The position numbers and the translations under genes were made by a program. Below, one piece after another: positions 55,276 to 64,000 of a stretch of 64,000 nt of DNA (within the stretch, counting starts at the first letter, position 1; every line of letters begins with the position of its first letter). Source of the stretch: Pseudofrancisella aestuarii. GTDB taxonomy: Bacteria > Pseudomonadota > Gammaproteobacteria > Francisellales > Francisellaceae. A model generated the notes under the pieces. It had not been told where the DNA came from and ran no database searches. It saw only the letters and a list, made by a program, of their open reading frames with translations. The stretch lies in contig NZ_QLIS02000003.1 of assembly GCF_003574475.2 (NCBI RefSeq), positions 186,001 to 250,000 on the forward strand. The letters are read 5' to 3'.

Positions 55276-55495
55276 ATTTAAATTAACCTTTAAGCAATTT
55301 TTTAAAATAAGAAAGTTCATAATCGAACTCTAAATACTGCTCATTATAATTAACTGTTGTATGTTCTTAAATAGCTAATTGCTACCAGCCCACATATTTT
55401 TTATAAAAACCGTGAAACATTTAGACTAAATCATTATCAATTCATTATTTATGGGATATAATAAAATCCTTTTGATAAAAAAGATTCTTTCTATT

Positions 55496-56611
55496 ATGTT
55501 GCTTAAAGAAATTTTGAGATTCACTGATGATAATACTGAAGACAGAAATGAAGCGCCAACGCTTGAAGCTATTGGTATTACACAAGAAGTTCTAAATGGT
55601 GTAGATAAGTGGGCCAGATCAAAAACTAATTATGGAAAACCTGCAAGCTATATACCTGAGCTTTTAAAATATGATATAAAAAATACAGCTCTTGCAGTTG
55701 GAGATTTACACGGTAATATTTTAACTGCAGGGAACGCCCCAACCTTTAAAGCTAGTATCCAATCTGTTATAAAACCATTTCTGTATGCTTATGCTTTAGA
55801 AAAAGGGACTCCTCCTGATGAGATTTCTTCTATTGAGGCTACTTCTTTACAATTTAATATTGATAAAGTATTGCAACCAAATTCTGGAATAACTAGACCT
55901 GGCCACCCTCTAAATAATGCTGGAGCAATTTCTTCTGCTGGAGCAATAGAAAATTTCAATGACTTCTTAGAATTTATGAGAGCGCTGACTGGATCACCTG
56001 ACTTAAATATAATAGAAGATATTTATCTTTCTGAAAGCTCTACTAATTATAATAATCGTGCAATGATGTATCGCTTAGTAGATACTGGTAGATTTAGATC
56101 CGCAACTCGTGGCATTAAGGCTTTAGATAACTATACTAAAGCTTGCTCTATTGGACTGAATGTTTCTGAATTACTTCAAGCATCCCTTGTTTTTGCAAGC
56201 GGAGGTGTAAAGAATGGAAAAAGACTTATAAGCCAAAATAATGTTGTTCGCGCTATTAATGTTATGAACTCTTTTGGTTTATATGAAAATACAGGAGCAC
56301 TATCATTACTAGCCTCTGGAACAAGAGCCTTGTCATGTAAAAGTGGCGTGGGTGGATTCATTATTAACATAGATCCATTTAGGGGGGCAAGTTGCTCATA
56401 CAATCCTTTATTAGATGTTTCAGGAAATAGTGTTTACGGAAAATTAACTCTTGTTATCTTAAACCATCTACTATCATCAGCTCATGCTATGAGGCTAGAT
56501 GATCAAGAAACTCTTAGACTACTTTCTTGTGAGTATGAAGTCTCTATTGAAAACAAATATTTCTGCTATGGCTACAAATCTGAAAAAATAGACATTGATA
56601 ACTCATTATAA
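55496..56611 (+). CDS. glsA: glutaminase (GlsA family, divergent)
   Basis: A 371-residue serine-dependent beta-lactamase-fold glutaminase (glutamine to glutamate and ammonia). The catalytic Ser/Lys pair is in SIQSVIKPF; PLNNAGAISSAGAI, YLSESSTNYNNRAMMY, NYTKACSI and SCKSGVGGFI align with the substrate-binding residues. It is about 60 residues longer than usual (near 310), with about 35-40 extra residues at the N terminus and 30 at the C terminus. I start at MLLKEIL; an upstream ATG at 55451 is also in frame, and neither has a clear ribosome-binding site. Confidence 0.8.
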   Translation: MLLKEILRFTDDNTEDRNEAPTLEAIGITQEVLNGVDKWARSKTNYGKPASYIPELLKYDIKNTALAVGDLHGNILTAGNAPTFKASIQSVIKPFLYAYALEKGTPPDEISSIEATSLQFNIDKVLQPNSGITRPGHPLNNAGAISSAGAIENFNDFLEFMRALTGSPDLNIIEDIYLSESSTNYNNRAMMYRLVDTGRFRSATRGIKALDNYTKACSIGLNVSELLQASLVFASGGVKNGKRLISQNNVVRAINVMNSFGLYENTGALSLLASGTRALSCKSGVGGFIINIDPFRGASCSYNPLLDVSGNSVYGKLTLVILNHLLSSAHAMRLDDQETLRLLSCEYEVSIENKYFCYGYKSEKIDIDNSL

Positions 56612-56688
56612 CTCTTCTTATTGATTTTAACTATTTAGTTGTATATCTTTGCTTGAGATAGCAGAAAGAAATATCTTATGGATTATAG

Positions 56689-57216
56689 ATGAACAACAAA
56701 TTAGCAATAGCTCTTGAAAAATTTATATTTGGCATTCGTTGGTTACAAGCACCTATTTATATACTACTATCTTTCATTCTTATAGCTTTTATCTATGAGA
56801 TATTTAACGAATTAAAACATCTATTCATGTCTCTATCTTCATTTAATGAAGAAAAGTTAATAATCCTGACTCTAACCCTGTGTGATGCTGTTCTTGTGGC
56901 AAACTTAGTAGTCATAGTAATAATTAGTGGATATGAGAATTTTGTTTCTAAAATAAATATGAGAAAACAAAATGGTCAACCCTTATGGATTAAGAAACTA
57001 TCTCCAAATGCTGTTAAAATAAAGATTGCAGGATCTATAATTGCTATCTCATCAATATCTTTATTAAAGAAGTTTTTAGAAATATCTCAAACGACAGATA
57101 GAGAACTTTTATGGGGAACAGTAATTCATATTATTTTTGTATTATCTGCCCTATTAATAGCTATCACATCTTATATAGAAGGTAAGTCTCACAAGCCTAG
57201 TTATGATGAGGATTAA
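56689..57216 (+). CDS. YqhA-like inner-membrane protein (UPF0114)
   Basis: A 175-residue protein with four membrane helices. ALEKFIFGIRWLQAPIYILL, LTLCDAVLVANLVVIVIISG and GYENFVSKI are hallmarks of the UPF0114/YqhA family, whose function is unknown. An 8-bp inverted repeat covers the stop codon region (57194-57228). It lies 77 bases after the glutaminase gene on the same strand. Confidence 0.85.
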   Translation: MNNKLAIALEKFIFGIRWLQAPIYILLSFILIAFIYEIFNELKHLFMSLSSFNEEKLIILTLTLCDAVLVANLVVIVIISGYENFVSKINMRKQNGQPLWIKKLSPNAVKIKIAGSIIAISSISLLKKFLEISQTTDRELLWGTVIHIIFVLSALLIAITSYIEGKSHKPSYDED

Positions 57217-57228
57217 AAATACTAGGCT
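57194..57228. repeat. 8-bp inverted repeat around the yqhA-like stop codon
   Basis: Perfect arms AGCCTAGT (57194-57201) and ACTAGGCT (57221-57228) with a 19-base spacer containing the stop codon. It lies between convergent genes, where a terminator is expected, but lacks a T-run on either side of the right kind. Confidence 0.35.
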
Positions 57229-57248
57229 AAATAAAAAAATACTTATCT

Positions 57249-57344
57249 TTAACATTCTCCTTCAGCAACATCACAAGAGAAAATCTCTTCAGAATTTTTA
57301 GGATCTCTTAATTCAATTTTTGCTGATTCAAAATTAAAAACCAT
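57249..57344 (-). CDS. candidate 31-residue small protein
   Basis: A short ATG-to-TAA frame encoding an acidic peptide that starts MVFNFESAKIEL and ends in SCDVAEGEC, with two cysteines near the C terminus. It begins 5 bases after the stop codon of the small membrane protein gene, so it could be translated by coupling; no good ribosome-binding site is present. Amino-acid content looks protein-like rather than random, with no low-complexity AT translation. I do not recognise a family. Confidence 0.35.
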   Translation of the reverse strand: MVFNFESAKIELRDPKNSEEIFSCDVAEGEC

Positions 57345-57349
57345 TTAAC

Positions 57350-57661
57350 TTAAGGTAGATTTTCTTCATAAAACTCTTTTAAAGAAAGAAAAGCTAACAT
57401 AACTATTAAACCATAAAGCAATATAAATGGCCCAAAAACTCCAAAAACCATACACCAAATTAAAAAAGTAAGAAAACATCCACATCCCCCACCTCCAATA
57501 ACAACGAAAAGCAATGAGCCTAACGTAACTAAAAAATCACGAACTCCATGAATTAATAAAAAAGGCAAAGGCCATAGAGCTGTTAAAAGTAAGAAAGACC
57601 ATGCGATTACAAATTTAAATCTATATTTAACATTCCCGCTAAACATTTTAAGTTTAATCAC
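57350..57661 (-). CDS. small hydrophobic membrane protein, function unknown
   Basis: A 103-residue protein with three to four hydrophobic segments (roughly residues 15-35, 40-60 and 65-95) and a Gly/Cys-rich turn [10 protein letters not shown]. No family recognised. A GTG start overlaps the lysS stop codon by 4 bases (GTGA); an ATG five codons later is the alternative. It is probably the gene after lysS in the prfB-lysS transcript. Confidence 0.6.
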   Translation of the reverse strand: MIKLKMFSGNVKYRFKFVIAWSFLLLTALWPLPFLLIHGVRDFLVTLGSLLFVVIGGGGCGCFLTFLIWCMVFGVFGPFILLYGLIVMLAFLSLKEFYEENLP

Positions 57662-59346
57662 TCAGGCTTCATATGAGGAAATAGAATAACGTCTCTTATC
57701 GATTGAGAATTTGTCAAATACATCACAAGCCTATCAATACCTATGCCTTGTCCCGCTGTTGGAGGCATCCCATATTCTAAAGCTCTTATATAATCTTTAT
57801 CATATGGCATAGCTTCGTCATCACCAGAGGCTGCTGCTTCTACTTGTTTTCTAAATCTAGTTGCTTGATCTTCTGCATCATTAAGCTCTGAGAAGCCATT
57901 AGCAATTTCACGTGCACCAATAAAGAATTCAAATCTATCTGTAAACTCTGGATTACCATCGCTTCTTCTCGCTAATGGTGAAACAACAGCTGGATAGTCT
58001 GTAATAAATGTAGGTTGAATTAACTTAGTCTCAACAGTTTCTTCAAATATCTCATTAATTAAATGACCTAATTCATGAAATGGTTCAACCTTAATATTTA
58101 ACCTTTCAGCAATAGCTTTTGTTTTATCAAAACTTGCTAAATCATCTTTTGAAATATCCGCATTATGCTTAACTATAGAGTCAACCATAGAGATTCTTTC
58201 ATACGGTGCCGCGAAGTTTACTTTAAACTCCCCATACTCTAGTTCTGTAGTACCCGCTATTTCTTGTACCAATTTAGGTAACATATCTTCTGTCAAATCC
58301 ATTAAATCATTATAGTCAGCATAAGCCATATAGAATTCAAGCATTGTAAATTCAGGATTATGACGAGATGAAACCCCTTCATTTCTAAAATTACGATTTA
58401 TTTCATATACTCTTTCAAAACCACCAACAACTAGTCTTTTTAAATAAAGTTCTGGAGCTATTCTCAAATATAATGGCATGTCTAAAGCATTATGATGTGT
58501 TTTGAAAGGCTTCGCAGCTGCACCACCTTGTAAAACGTGCATCATTGGTGTTTCAACTTCCATAAACTTATGATCATCAAAATATCTACGAATAAAACTC
58601 ACCACTTTTGAACGAACTTTAAAAACTTCACGCGATTTTTCATTAGTAATAAGATCAACATATCTTTGACGATATCTCATCTCTTGATCCGCAAGCCCAT
58701 GAAACTTGTCAGGCAATGGCCTTATAGCCTTTGTTAGTATTTCAAAATGATCTGCATGGACAGAAAGCTCACCAGTATTCGTTTTAAATACTTTCCCTGA
58801 AACTGCTACTATATCACCCAAGTCACATAAGTTTTTGAAAGTATCATACTGCCCTTCAGGTAAGTCATCTTTTTTTAGATAAATCTGTACTCTTCCAGAC
58901 ATATCCTGAAGTGTAAAGAAAGAAGCTTTACCCATCACTCTTCTTAAAACAACCCTACCTGATACTTTATAAGTTTTTTTATCTTCCGCTTCTTCTAACT
59001 CTTGCTTTGTTTTCTCTGCATATCGAGCTTGTAGACACGCTGCAACCACATCCCTTTTAAACTTATTCGGATGGCTTATACCATTGTTCTGTCCAGCTAG
59101 TGTTTGTAGCTTTTCTTTTCTTAAAGCTATTTGTGAATTCTCTTGCATCTCTTCTATATGCTTTCTTACAAATTCAGGTATTCTCTCATGAATATCTAAA
59201 CTATGCTCATGCAAATCTTTTTCAGCTAAAGTTTTTTCAACCTGCTCTCTTACTTTACCTCTCACAGCATCTTTTATGACTATATCATTAGCCTCTAAAT
59301 ATTCTTTTATTGATGCTTTAATTAAATCTTTTAATTTACTACTCAT
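57658..59346 (-). CDS. lysS: lysyl-tRNA synthetase
   Basis: A 562-residue class II synthetase. After an OB-fold anticodon domain ([20 protein letters not shown]) come motif 2 in [19 protein letters not shown] and motif 3 in [13 protein letters not shown]. It has about 55 residues more at the N terminus than E. coli LysS, a charged helical stretch ([19 protein letters not shown]). AAGGTG lies in the 11-base gap after prfB, the same prfB-lysS order as in E. coli. Confidence 0.95.
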   Translation of the reverse strand: MSSKLKDLIKASIKEYLEANDIVIKDAVRGKVREQVEKTLAEKDLHEHSLDIHERIPEFVRKHIEEMQENSQIALRKEKLQTLAGQNNGISHPNKFKRDVVAACLQARYAEKTKQELEEAEDKKTYKVSGRVVLRRVMGKASFFTLQDMSGRVQIYLKKDDLPEGQYDTFKNLCDLGDIVAVSGKVFKTNTGELSVHADHFEILTKAIRPLPDKFHGLADQEMRYRQRYVDLITNEKSREVFKVRSKVVSFIRRYFDDHKFMEVETPMMHVLQGGAAAKPFKTHHNALDMPLYLRIAPELYLKRLVVGGFERVYEINRNFRNEGVSSRHNPEFTMLEFYMAYADYNDLMDLTEDMLPKLVQEIAGTTELEYGEFKVNFAAPYERISMVDSIVKHNADISKDDLASFDKTKAIAERLNIKVEPFHELGHLINEIFEETVETKLIQPTFITDYPAVVSPLARRSDGNPEFTDRFEFFIGAREIANGFSELNDAEDQATRFRKQVEAAASGDDEAMPYDKDYIRALEYGMPPTAGQGIGIDRLVMYLTNSQSIRDVILFPHMKPE

Positions 59347-59357
59347 TCAATACACCT

Positions 59358-60447
59358 TTATAAACCACTTTTTAAACTTGCTTCTATAAATCTATCTAAA
59401 TCACCATCAAGCACTGCTTGTGTATTTGTATTTTCAACACCTGTTCTTAAATCCTTAATACGAGACTGATCTAAAACATAAGAACGAATCTGACTTCCCC
59501 AGCCTATGTCAGATTTTGACTGTTCTAAAGCATTTTTCTCTGCATTCCTTTTTTGCAACTCAAGTTCATACAATTTAGATTTCAACTGTTTCATTGCTTG
59601 ATCTTTATTTTTATGCTGAGACCTATCTGCTTGACATTGTACCACCACGTTTGTTGGAATATGTGTAATCCTAACAGCAGAATCTGTACGGTTAACATGC
59701 TGTCCACCTGCTCCAGATGCTCTATAAGTATCAATCCTTAAATCAGCTGGATTAATCTCTATATCAATATCATCATCAACTTCTGGAGAAATAAAAACAG
59801 ATGCAAATGATGTATGTCTTTTATTATTTGAATCAAAAGGAGATTTCCTAACTAGTCTATGGATTCCTGTCTCTGTTCTAAGCCAACCATAAGCATATTC
59901 TCCCTCAATCTTTAAAGTACAACCTTTAATACCTGCCACATCTCCATCAGAAACATCATCAACTATTACTTTAAAGCCATGATCATCTGCCCAACGCATA
60001 TACATTCTCATGATCATCTGCGCCCAATCTTGCGCTTCTGTACCACCAGAACCTGATTGAATATCTAAATATGCATTATTGGCATCCATTTCACCAGAAA
60101 ACATTCTTCTAAACTCTAGCTTTTCGATATCCGTTGTAACTTGCTTAATATCTTTTATGACTTCTTCTAAGAAGCTTTCATCTTCTTCTGCCAATTCTAA
60201 AAGCTCAGATAAAGTTTCTAGACTTCCTATAATTTGCTCACAGTTTATAACGATATTTTCTAGCTCAACCTTCTGCTTTCCAAGATTTTGAGCATATTCA
60301 GGATCATCCCATATAGCGCCATCTTCGAGCTCCATTAGAACTTCTGTTAGTTTTTCTTTCTTTGCATCATAGTCAAAGATAACCTCGTAAAGATTCAATA
60401 CGAGCCATTAGATCTTTTAATTGAGATTTATAGTTTATAGTTTCCAT
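59358..60447 (-). CDS. prfB: peptide chain release factor 2 (programmed +1 frameshift)
   Basis: RF2 reads UGA and UAA stops. The first 24 codons (60447 down to 60376, METINYKS... RGYL) end at an in-frame TGA (60375-60373); after a +1 shift at CTT TGA C the main frame continues with Asp from 60374, for a product of 362 residues. The anticodon-like SPF motif is in RKSPFDSNN and the GGQ motif in [18 protein letters not shown]. Reading only the second frame would wrongly give a Met start at 60398. Confidence 0.95.
60372..60387 (-). promoter_or_regulatory. prfB: prfB autoregulatory frameshift site
   Basis: The minus-strand sequence CGAGGTTATCTTTGAC holds an internal Shine-Dalgarno-like GAGG a few bases before the shift codon CTT, the UGA stop and the following C. 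This is the known RF2 feedback element: low RF2 favours the shift. The SD-like part is weaker than the E. coli AGGGGG. Confidence 0.85.
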
Positions 60448-60495
60448 TTATATATTCTTATAAAAATTTGTTTCTAGATTTTAACTTTTTAGCCT

Positions 60496-60527
60496 TTGCA
60501 ATACAATAATATTAAAGCTGCTATAGT
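60496..60527 (+). promoter_or_regulatory. possible dnaX promoter with extended -10
   Basis: TGCTATAGT (60519-60527) is an extended -10 element, with a TTGCAA 20 bases before the -10 hexamer. It lies about 95 bases before the dnaX ATG and inside an inverted repeat TAGCCTTT/AAAGGCTA (60490-60497 and 60531-60538). The long spacer lowers confidence. Confidence 0.35.
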
Positions 60528-60620
60528 ATAAAAGGCTATAAATAAATTCTTATTCTTTTAGAATATCTTTGCTATCATTGTTAATAAGTTTTTTATTATT
60601 TTTAATTTTCACAAGCCAAT

Positions 60621-62237
60621 ATGTCATACCAAGCTTTAGCGAGAAAATATAGACCTAAATCATTTGCAGAAGTATGTGGCCAACAGCATGCTCTAAACAG
60701 TTTAGTCCATGCTTTAGAAACACAAAAAGTTCATCACGCATATCTTTTTACTGGCACAAGAGGTGTTGGAAAAACAACATTAGGTAGACTATTAGCTAAA
60801 TGTCTAAATTGCCAATCTGGAGTAACTGCAGATCCATGTAATGTTTGTGAAAGTTGTACAGCCATAAACAATGGGACATTTATAGATCTTATTGAGATTG
60901 ATGCTGCATCTAGAACAGGCGTCGAAGAAACTAAAGAGATTTTAGACAATATCCAATATATGCCATCTCAAGGTAGATATAAGGTTTATCTAATAGATGA
61001 AGTACATATGCTATCTAAACAGAGCTTTAATGCTTTGCTAAAAACCTTAGAAGAGCCGCCTGAATACGTGAAGTTTATTCTTGCCACTACTGATTATCAC
61101 AAAATACCAGTAACCATACTTTCTCGATGCATACAGTTGCATCTAAAACATATTTCACAAGAAGATATTAAAGCTCAGCTTAAAGAAATACTTCAAAAAG
61201 AAAGCATTGATTCAGATGAACAATCTCTAGAATATATCGCATACCATGCAAAAGGTAGCTTAAGAGACGCTTTAAGCATCCTAGATCAAGCGATTAGTTT
61301 CTGCAATGGTACTCTTCATCAAGCTAAAATCAGAGAGATGCTAGGCATTGTCGATAATGAAGAGATATATAGCATTATTTATTCAATAATAAATAATGAC
61401 CCTCAAGGCATATTACCAGCTATTAAAAACTTATCATTAACAGAAAGTAATGCTGAAGCTATTTTAGATAGAATCTCTGAAATCTGGTTTAGCTGCTGTC
61501 TTTATCATTTCACGAATAGCCTAGATACAACCAATGATGTAAGCTTAGAGGTTATTAAAGATATATTAGGCAAAGTTTCAGTTGAAGAGGTTCATCTACT
61601 ATATCAACTAACAATTTCCTCTAAAGAGGACATCCATTTAGCACCAAATTTTGAAACTGGTGTAACAATGGCTTTACTCCGCTTGATAGCTTTTCAAAAA
61701 AAAAACTTAACTGAGAGTGAAACTACCAATATTCTAAAAAAAACAATCGTTGAGCCAAATATTCAACAACAAATAAATCCTCCCTCTGAAAAAGTTAACT
61801 CTCCAAAACACCAAAAAACTTCTGGGCAAAATAATGAAAATCATTCAGATATAAATAATGATCAAAAGTGGTTTTCTATTTTAAATAAAATTAAGCTAAA
61901 AGGCTTTACAAAAACTTTTGCATTTAATACACACCTAATAAGCTTAGATAAAGAAGAAATAAGAATAAGTCTAAATGAAGATGCTAAAAAAATTCTTGAG
62001 CTTAATCCAAACAGTTTAGAGAAGTTACAAGAATCTATTAGAACTCACTCAGAAAATGAAAATATAAAAATCATAATGGATAACCATTCTCAAAACTCTA
62101 AGAATGCAAAAAGAACGCCCTCTGAAATAAAGAGGGAAAATGCTGTAAATAAAGTATTTAACGATACAAATGTAAAAATAATTAAAGAAACTTTGGATTT
62201 AGAAATTCAAGATCAAAATATTGTATTAACTAACTAA
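60621..62237 (+). CDS. dnaX: DNA polymerase III gamma/tau subunit
   Basis: A 538-residue clamp-loader ATPase. Walker A is GTRGVGKTTLGRLLA, the zinc cysteines are in CLNCQSGVTADPCNVCESC, Walker B is YLIDEVHMLSKQSFNALLKT, and the sensor/SRC motif is ILSRCIQ. Domains I-III end near residue 360, followed by a polar tau-specific tail. An A10 run at codons 359-362 probably directs a short gamma form of about 362-364 residues. The gene diverges from prfB and its last 8 bases overlap lpxC, which comes from the other direction. Confidence 0.95.
   Translation: MSYQALARKYRPKSFAEVCGQQHALNSLVHALETQKVHHAYLFTGTRGVGKTTLGRLLAKCLNCQSGVTADPCNVCESCTAINNGTFIDLIEIDAASRTGVEETKEILDNIQYMPSQGRYKVYLIDEVHMLSKQSFNALLKTLEEPPEYVKFILATTDYHKIPVTILSRCIQLHLKHISQEDIKAQLKEILQKESIDSDEQSLEYIAYHAKGSLRDALSILDQAISFCNGTLHQAKIREMLGIVDNEEIYSIIYSIINNDPQGILPAIKNLSLTESNAEAILDRISEIWFSCCLYHFTNSLDTTNDVSLEVIKDILGKVSVEEVHLLYQLTISSKEDIHLAPNFETGVTMALLRLIAFQKKNLTESETTNILKKTIVEPNIQQQINPPSEKVNSPKHQKTSGQNNENHSDINNDQKWFSILNKIKLKGFTKTFAFNTHLISLDKEEIRISLNEDAKKILELNPNSLEKLQESIRTHSENENIKIIMDNHSQNSKNAKRTPSEIKRENAVNKVFNDTNVKIIKETLDLEIQDQNIVLTN
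61696..61705 (+). promoter_or_regulatory. dnaX: A10 slippery run in dnaX
   Basis: Ten A in a row span codons CAA AAA AAA AAC. A -1 shift leads to AAA CTT AAC TGA (stop 61712-61714), and a +1 shift to ACT TAA (stop 61708-61710), so any slippage of one base ends the protein at 362-364 residues, just after the clamp-loader core. A second run, A8 at 61736-61743, also has a -1 stop close by (61751-61753). This resembles gamma-producing sites of other bacteria. Confidence 0.65.
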
Positions 62238-63090
62238 TATATTCCCACGCGCTTTTATCAGCAAAAACAGCATGTAGAAGTCTATTATTCAAAGTATGTC
62301 CTGATTTATAACAATTAAAATGTCCTAAGATGTAACCGCCAACATAAAAGTCACCTATAGCATCTAGAAGTTTATGCCTTACGAATTCATCTTCATAACG
62401 AAGGCCTCCTTCATTCAACACACCCTCATTAGTAATACCAACAGCATTATCTAATGATGCTCCTTTAGCCAAGTTATTTTGATGCAAATATGCAAGTTGC
62501 TCATAAAATCCAAATGTTCTAGCTTTTGAAACCATCTCTATATAAGCATCCAAATTATGCTCAAATACAATATGATCATTAGTTGCAGCTATTACTGGAT
62601 GATCCCATTTAATTTTAAATTCATACTTAAGAGTATCACTTGGTAAAACTTCTGCGAACTTCTCTTCATGCTCAACTTTTACAGGTTTTAAAATTCTAAT
62701 GCCTTTTCTTTTACTATCCTGCTCAATCACTCCAGCCTTACTTAAAAGCTGAGTAAACTCATAAGAACTACCATCCATAACTGGTAGCTCCGGAGCATTA
62801 ACTTCAATCAAGACGTTATCAATCTCATACATCGCGAAAGCAGACATAAGATGCTCAATAGTTGAAACAGAAAGCTTTTCATTTCCATCTTTAGTAAGCA
62901 AAGTACACATGATAGCTTCTTTTATGTTAGAAATACCAACTTTTATATCAACACTAGGAGTTAAATCTACTCTACGGAAAACTATTCCATGATCAACACT
63001 CGCTGGAATAACGGTCATAGATACATCAACACCCGAATGTAGACCTATACCTGTAACTTTAAAAGATTTTGAAATTGTTTTTTGATGCAT
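62230..63090 (-). CDS. lpxC: UDP-3-O-acyl-N-acetylglucosamine deacetylase
   Basis: A 286-residue zinc hydrolase for the committed step of lipid A synthesis. Zinc ligands are seen in STIEHLMSAFAMYEIDN and VRHKLLDAIGDFYVGG (His and Asp); KTFGFYEQL-type loop AFTFG is ARTFGFYEQL, and GHFNCYKSGHTLNN holds the general-acid His. I start at MHQKTISKSF with AGGGGAGAG before it, rather than seven codons upstream. It follows ftsZ, the standard end of the division gene cluster. Confidence 0.95.
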   Translation of the reverse strand: MHQKTISKSFKVTGIGLHSGVDVSMTVIPASVDHGIVFRRVDLTPSVDIKVGISNIKEAIMCTLLTKDGNEKLSVSTIEHLMSAFAMYEIDNVLIEVNAPELPVMDGSSYEFTQLLSKAGVIEQDSKRKGIRILKPVKVEHEEKFAEVLPSDTLKYEFKIKWDHPVIAATNDHIVFEHNLDAYIEMVSKARTFGFYEQLAYLHQNNLAKGASLDNAVGITNEGVLNEGGLRYEDEFVRHKLLDAIGDFYVGGYILGHFNCYKSGHTLNNRLLHAVFADKSAWEYIS

Positions 63091-63117
63091 ACTCTCCCCT
63101 TTCTTCTGCAAAAGAAA

Positions 63118-64000
63118 TTATCTTCTTCTTAAGAAACTTGGAATATCTGCTTGACTAGTTTCTTTAGTCGATTCTTGTGAGTTATTTGAAGCTACTTCTG
63201 TTTCTTTTCTTAAGAAAGATGGTGCAGATGAACTAGAAGATTCTCTAGCTGAAGAACTTTTCTCTAAACCAAAACCTTTCTTAGAAGCTACTTTTTCTAT
63301 ACCAGTAACAACCACAGTAACTTTCATAGTATCTGTTACATCAGGATCAATAACTGTACCAGCTATAACTATAGCATCATCAGAAATAAATGATCTAATA
63401 ACTTCACCAACTTCTTCAAACTCACCAATAGACATATCCATACCAGCAGTAATATTAACTATAACACCTTTAGCGCCATCTAAATTAACATCTTCAAGTA
63501 ATGGGCTTGATATAGCAGCCTCAGCAGCCTCTCTAGCTCTATTTTCTCCAGAAGCTTCGCCCATACCCATCATTGCTATACCCATATTAGTCATTACAGC
63601 TCTGACATCAGCGAAGTCGACGTTTATTAAACCAGGCTTCGTTATAAGCTCAGAAACCCCTTTAACAGCATTTCCTAATACATCATTAGTTGCTTTGAAT
63701 GCATCTAAAAGGCTAGCTCCTTTACCAAGTACACTTAATAACTTCTCATTTGGAACAGTTATTATTGAGTCAACATGCTTAGTTAATTCCTCTATACCAA
63801 AATCTGCTGCTTTCATTCTTCTTGGTCCTTCAAATGGAAAAGGCTTTGTAACAACAGCTATAGTAAGAATACCCATTTCTCTAGCAACCTCTGCAACGAT
63901 TGGAGCTCCGCCAGTACCAGTACCACCCCCCATACCAGCAGTAATAAATACCATATCAGCACCACTTAAAAGTTGTTCAATTTTACTTCTATCTTCTGTA
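63118..64000 (-). CDS. ftsZ: cell division protein FtsZ, C-terminal part (cut by window edge)
   Basis: The 5' part lies beyond the right edge; 293 codons plus the stop are present. The tubulin signature [12 protein letters not shown] binds GTP, and the T7-loop region ([20 protein letters not shown]) is intact. After a Ser-rich linker there are two similar peptides, APSFLRKE (ending at 63199 or so) and the terminal DIPSFLRRR, both like the FtsA/ZipA-binding tail. 27 bases separate it from the lpxC start. Confidence 0.97.
   Translation of the reverse strand, partial: TEDRSKIEQLLSGADMVFITAGMGGGTGTGGAPIVAEVAREMGILTIAVVTKPFPFEGPRRMKAADFGIEELTKHVDSIITVPNEKLLSVLGKGASLLDAFKATNDVLGNAVKGVSELITKPGLINVDFADVRAVMTNMGIAMMGMGEASGENRAREAAEAAISSPLLEDVNLDGAKGVIVNITAGMDMSIGEFEEVGEVIRSFISDDAIVIAGTVIDPDVTDTMKVTVVVTGIEKVASKKGFGLEKSSSARESSSSSAPSFLRKETEVASNNSQESTKETSQADIPSFLRRR

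Noticed and set aside
60375-60398. prfB starting at 60398 without frameshift
   Set aside because: The upstream 24-codon frame and CTT TGA C are the classic RF2 arrangement, and the residues before Asp in that frame do not match RF2.

Overview
The window is AT-rich, gene-dense chromosomal core DNA from a gammaproteobacterium. The proteins and gene order (atp operon, rimP-nusA-infB-rbfA-hisS, a 14-gene nuo operon, lpxC-ftsZ) fit the Francisella/Allofrancisella group best. This placement comes from recognising the sequences, not from a search. I see no insertion sequence, prophage, CRISPR array or rRNA gene.

Layout: (1) 1-5.2 kb: the 5' part of an aconitase gene, a DyP-type peroxidase, a GtrA-like membrane protein, hemW, and tRNA-Glu downstream of gltX. 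(2) 5.5-9.1 kb: a threonine-catabolic set, kbl-tdh plus a serine/threonine-type permease. (3) 9.4-16.4 kb: the complete F1Fo ATP synthase operon atpIBEFHAGDC. (4) 16.5-21.2 kb: two paralogous MFS transporters in opposite orientation around zapE and a RluC-type pseudouridine synthase. (5) 21.2-30.4 kb: hisS, rbfA, infB, nusA and rimP, initiator tRNA-Met, hemE, comM and ubiK. (6) 30.5-45.0 kb: complete complex I operon nuoABCDEFGHIJKLMN. (7) 45.2-49.5 kb: lysA, a GadC-like antiporter, a lipocalin lipoprotein and holA. (8) 49.5-55.3 kb: a branched-chain amino-acid cluster in which threonine synthase carries a fused LeuA-type regulatory domain, followed by ilvD, ilvB and ilvN. (9) 55.4-64 kb: glutaminase, a YqhA-like protein, a small membrane protein and a tiny candidate ORF behind lysS, prfB with its programmed frameshift, dnaX with an A10 slippery run, lpxC, and the 3' part of ftsZ.

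Functionally the window joins respiration and ATP synthesis, translation and transcription factors, haem synthesis (hemE, hemW), clamp-loader subunits (dnaX, holA), and threonine/branched-chain amino-acid metabolism. Threonine is made (thrC) and degraded (tdh-kbl) by separate loci here.

The most notable points are the ThrC-LeuA_dimer fusion at the head of the ilv cluster, the dnaX A10 run with stop codons immediately behind it in both alternative frames, two copies of the C-terminal recruitment peptide in FtsZ, an 11-bp palindrome covering the ubiK start, and a 31-codon ORF behind lysS. I do not see a wholly new multi-gene system.
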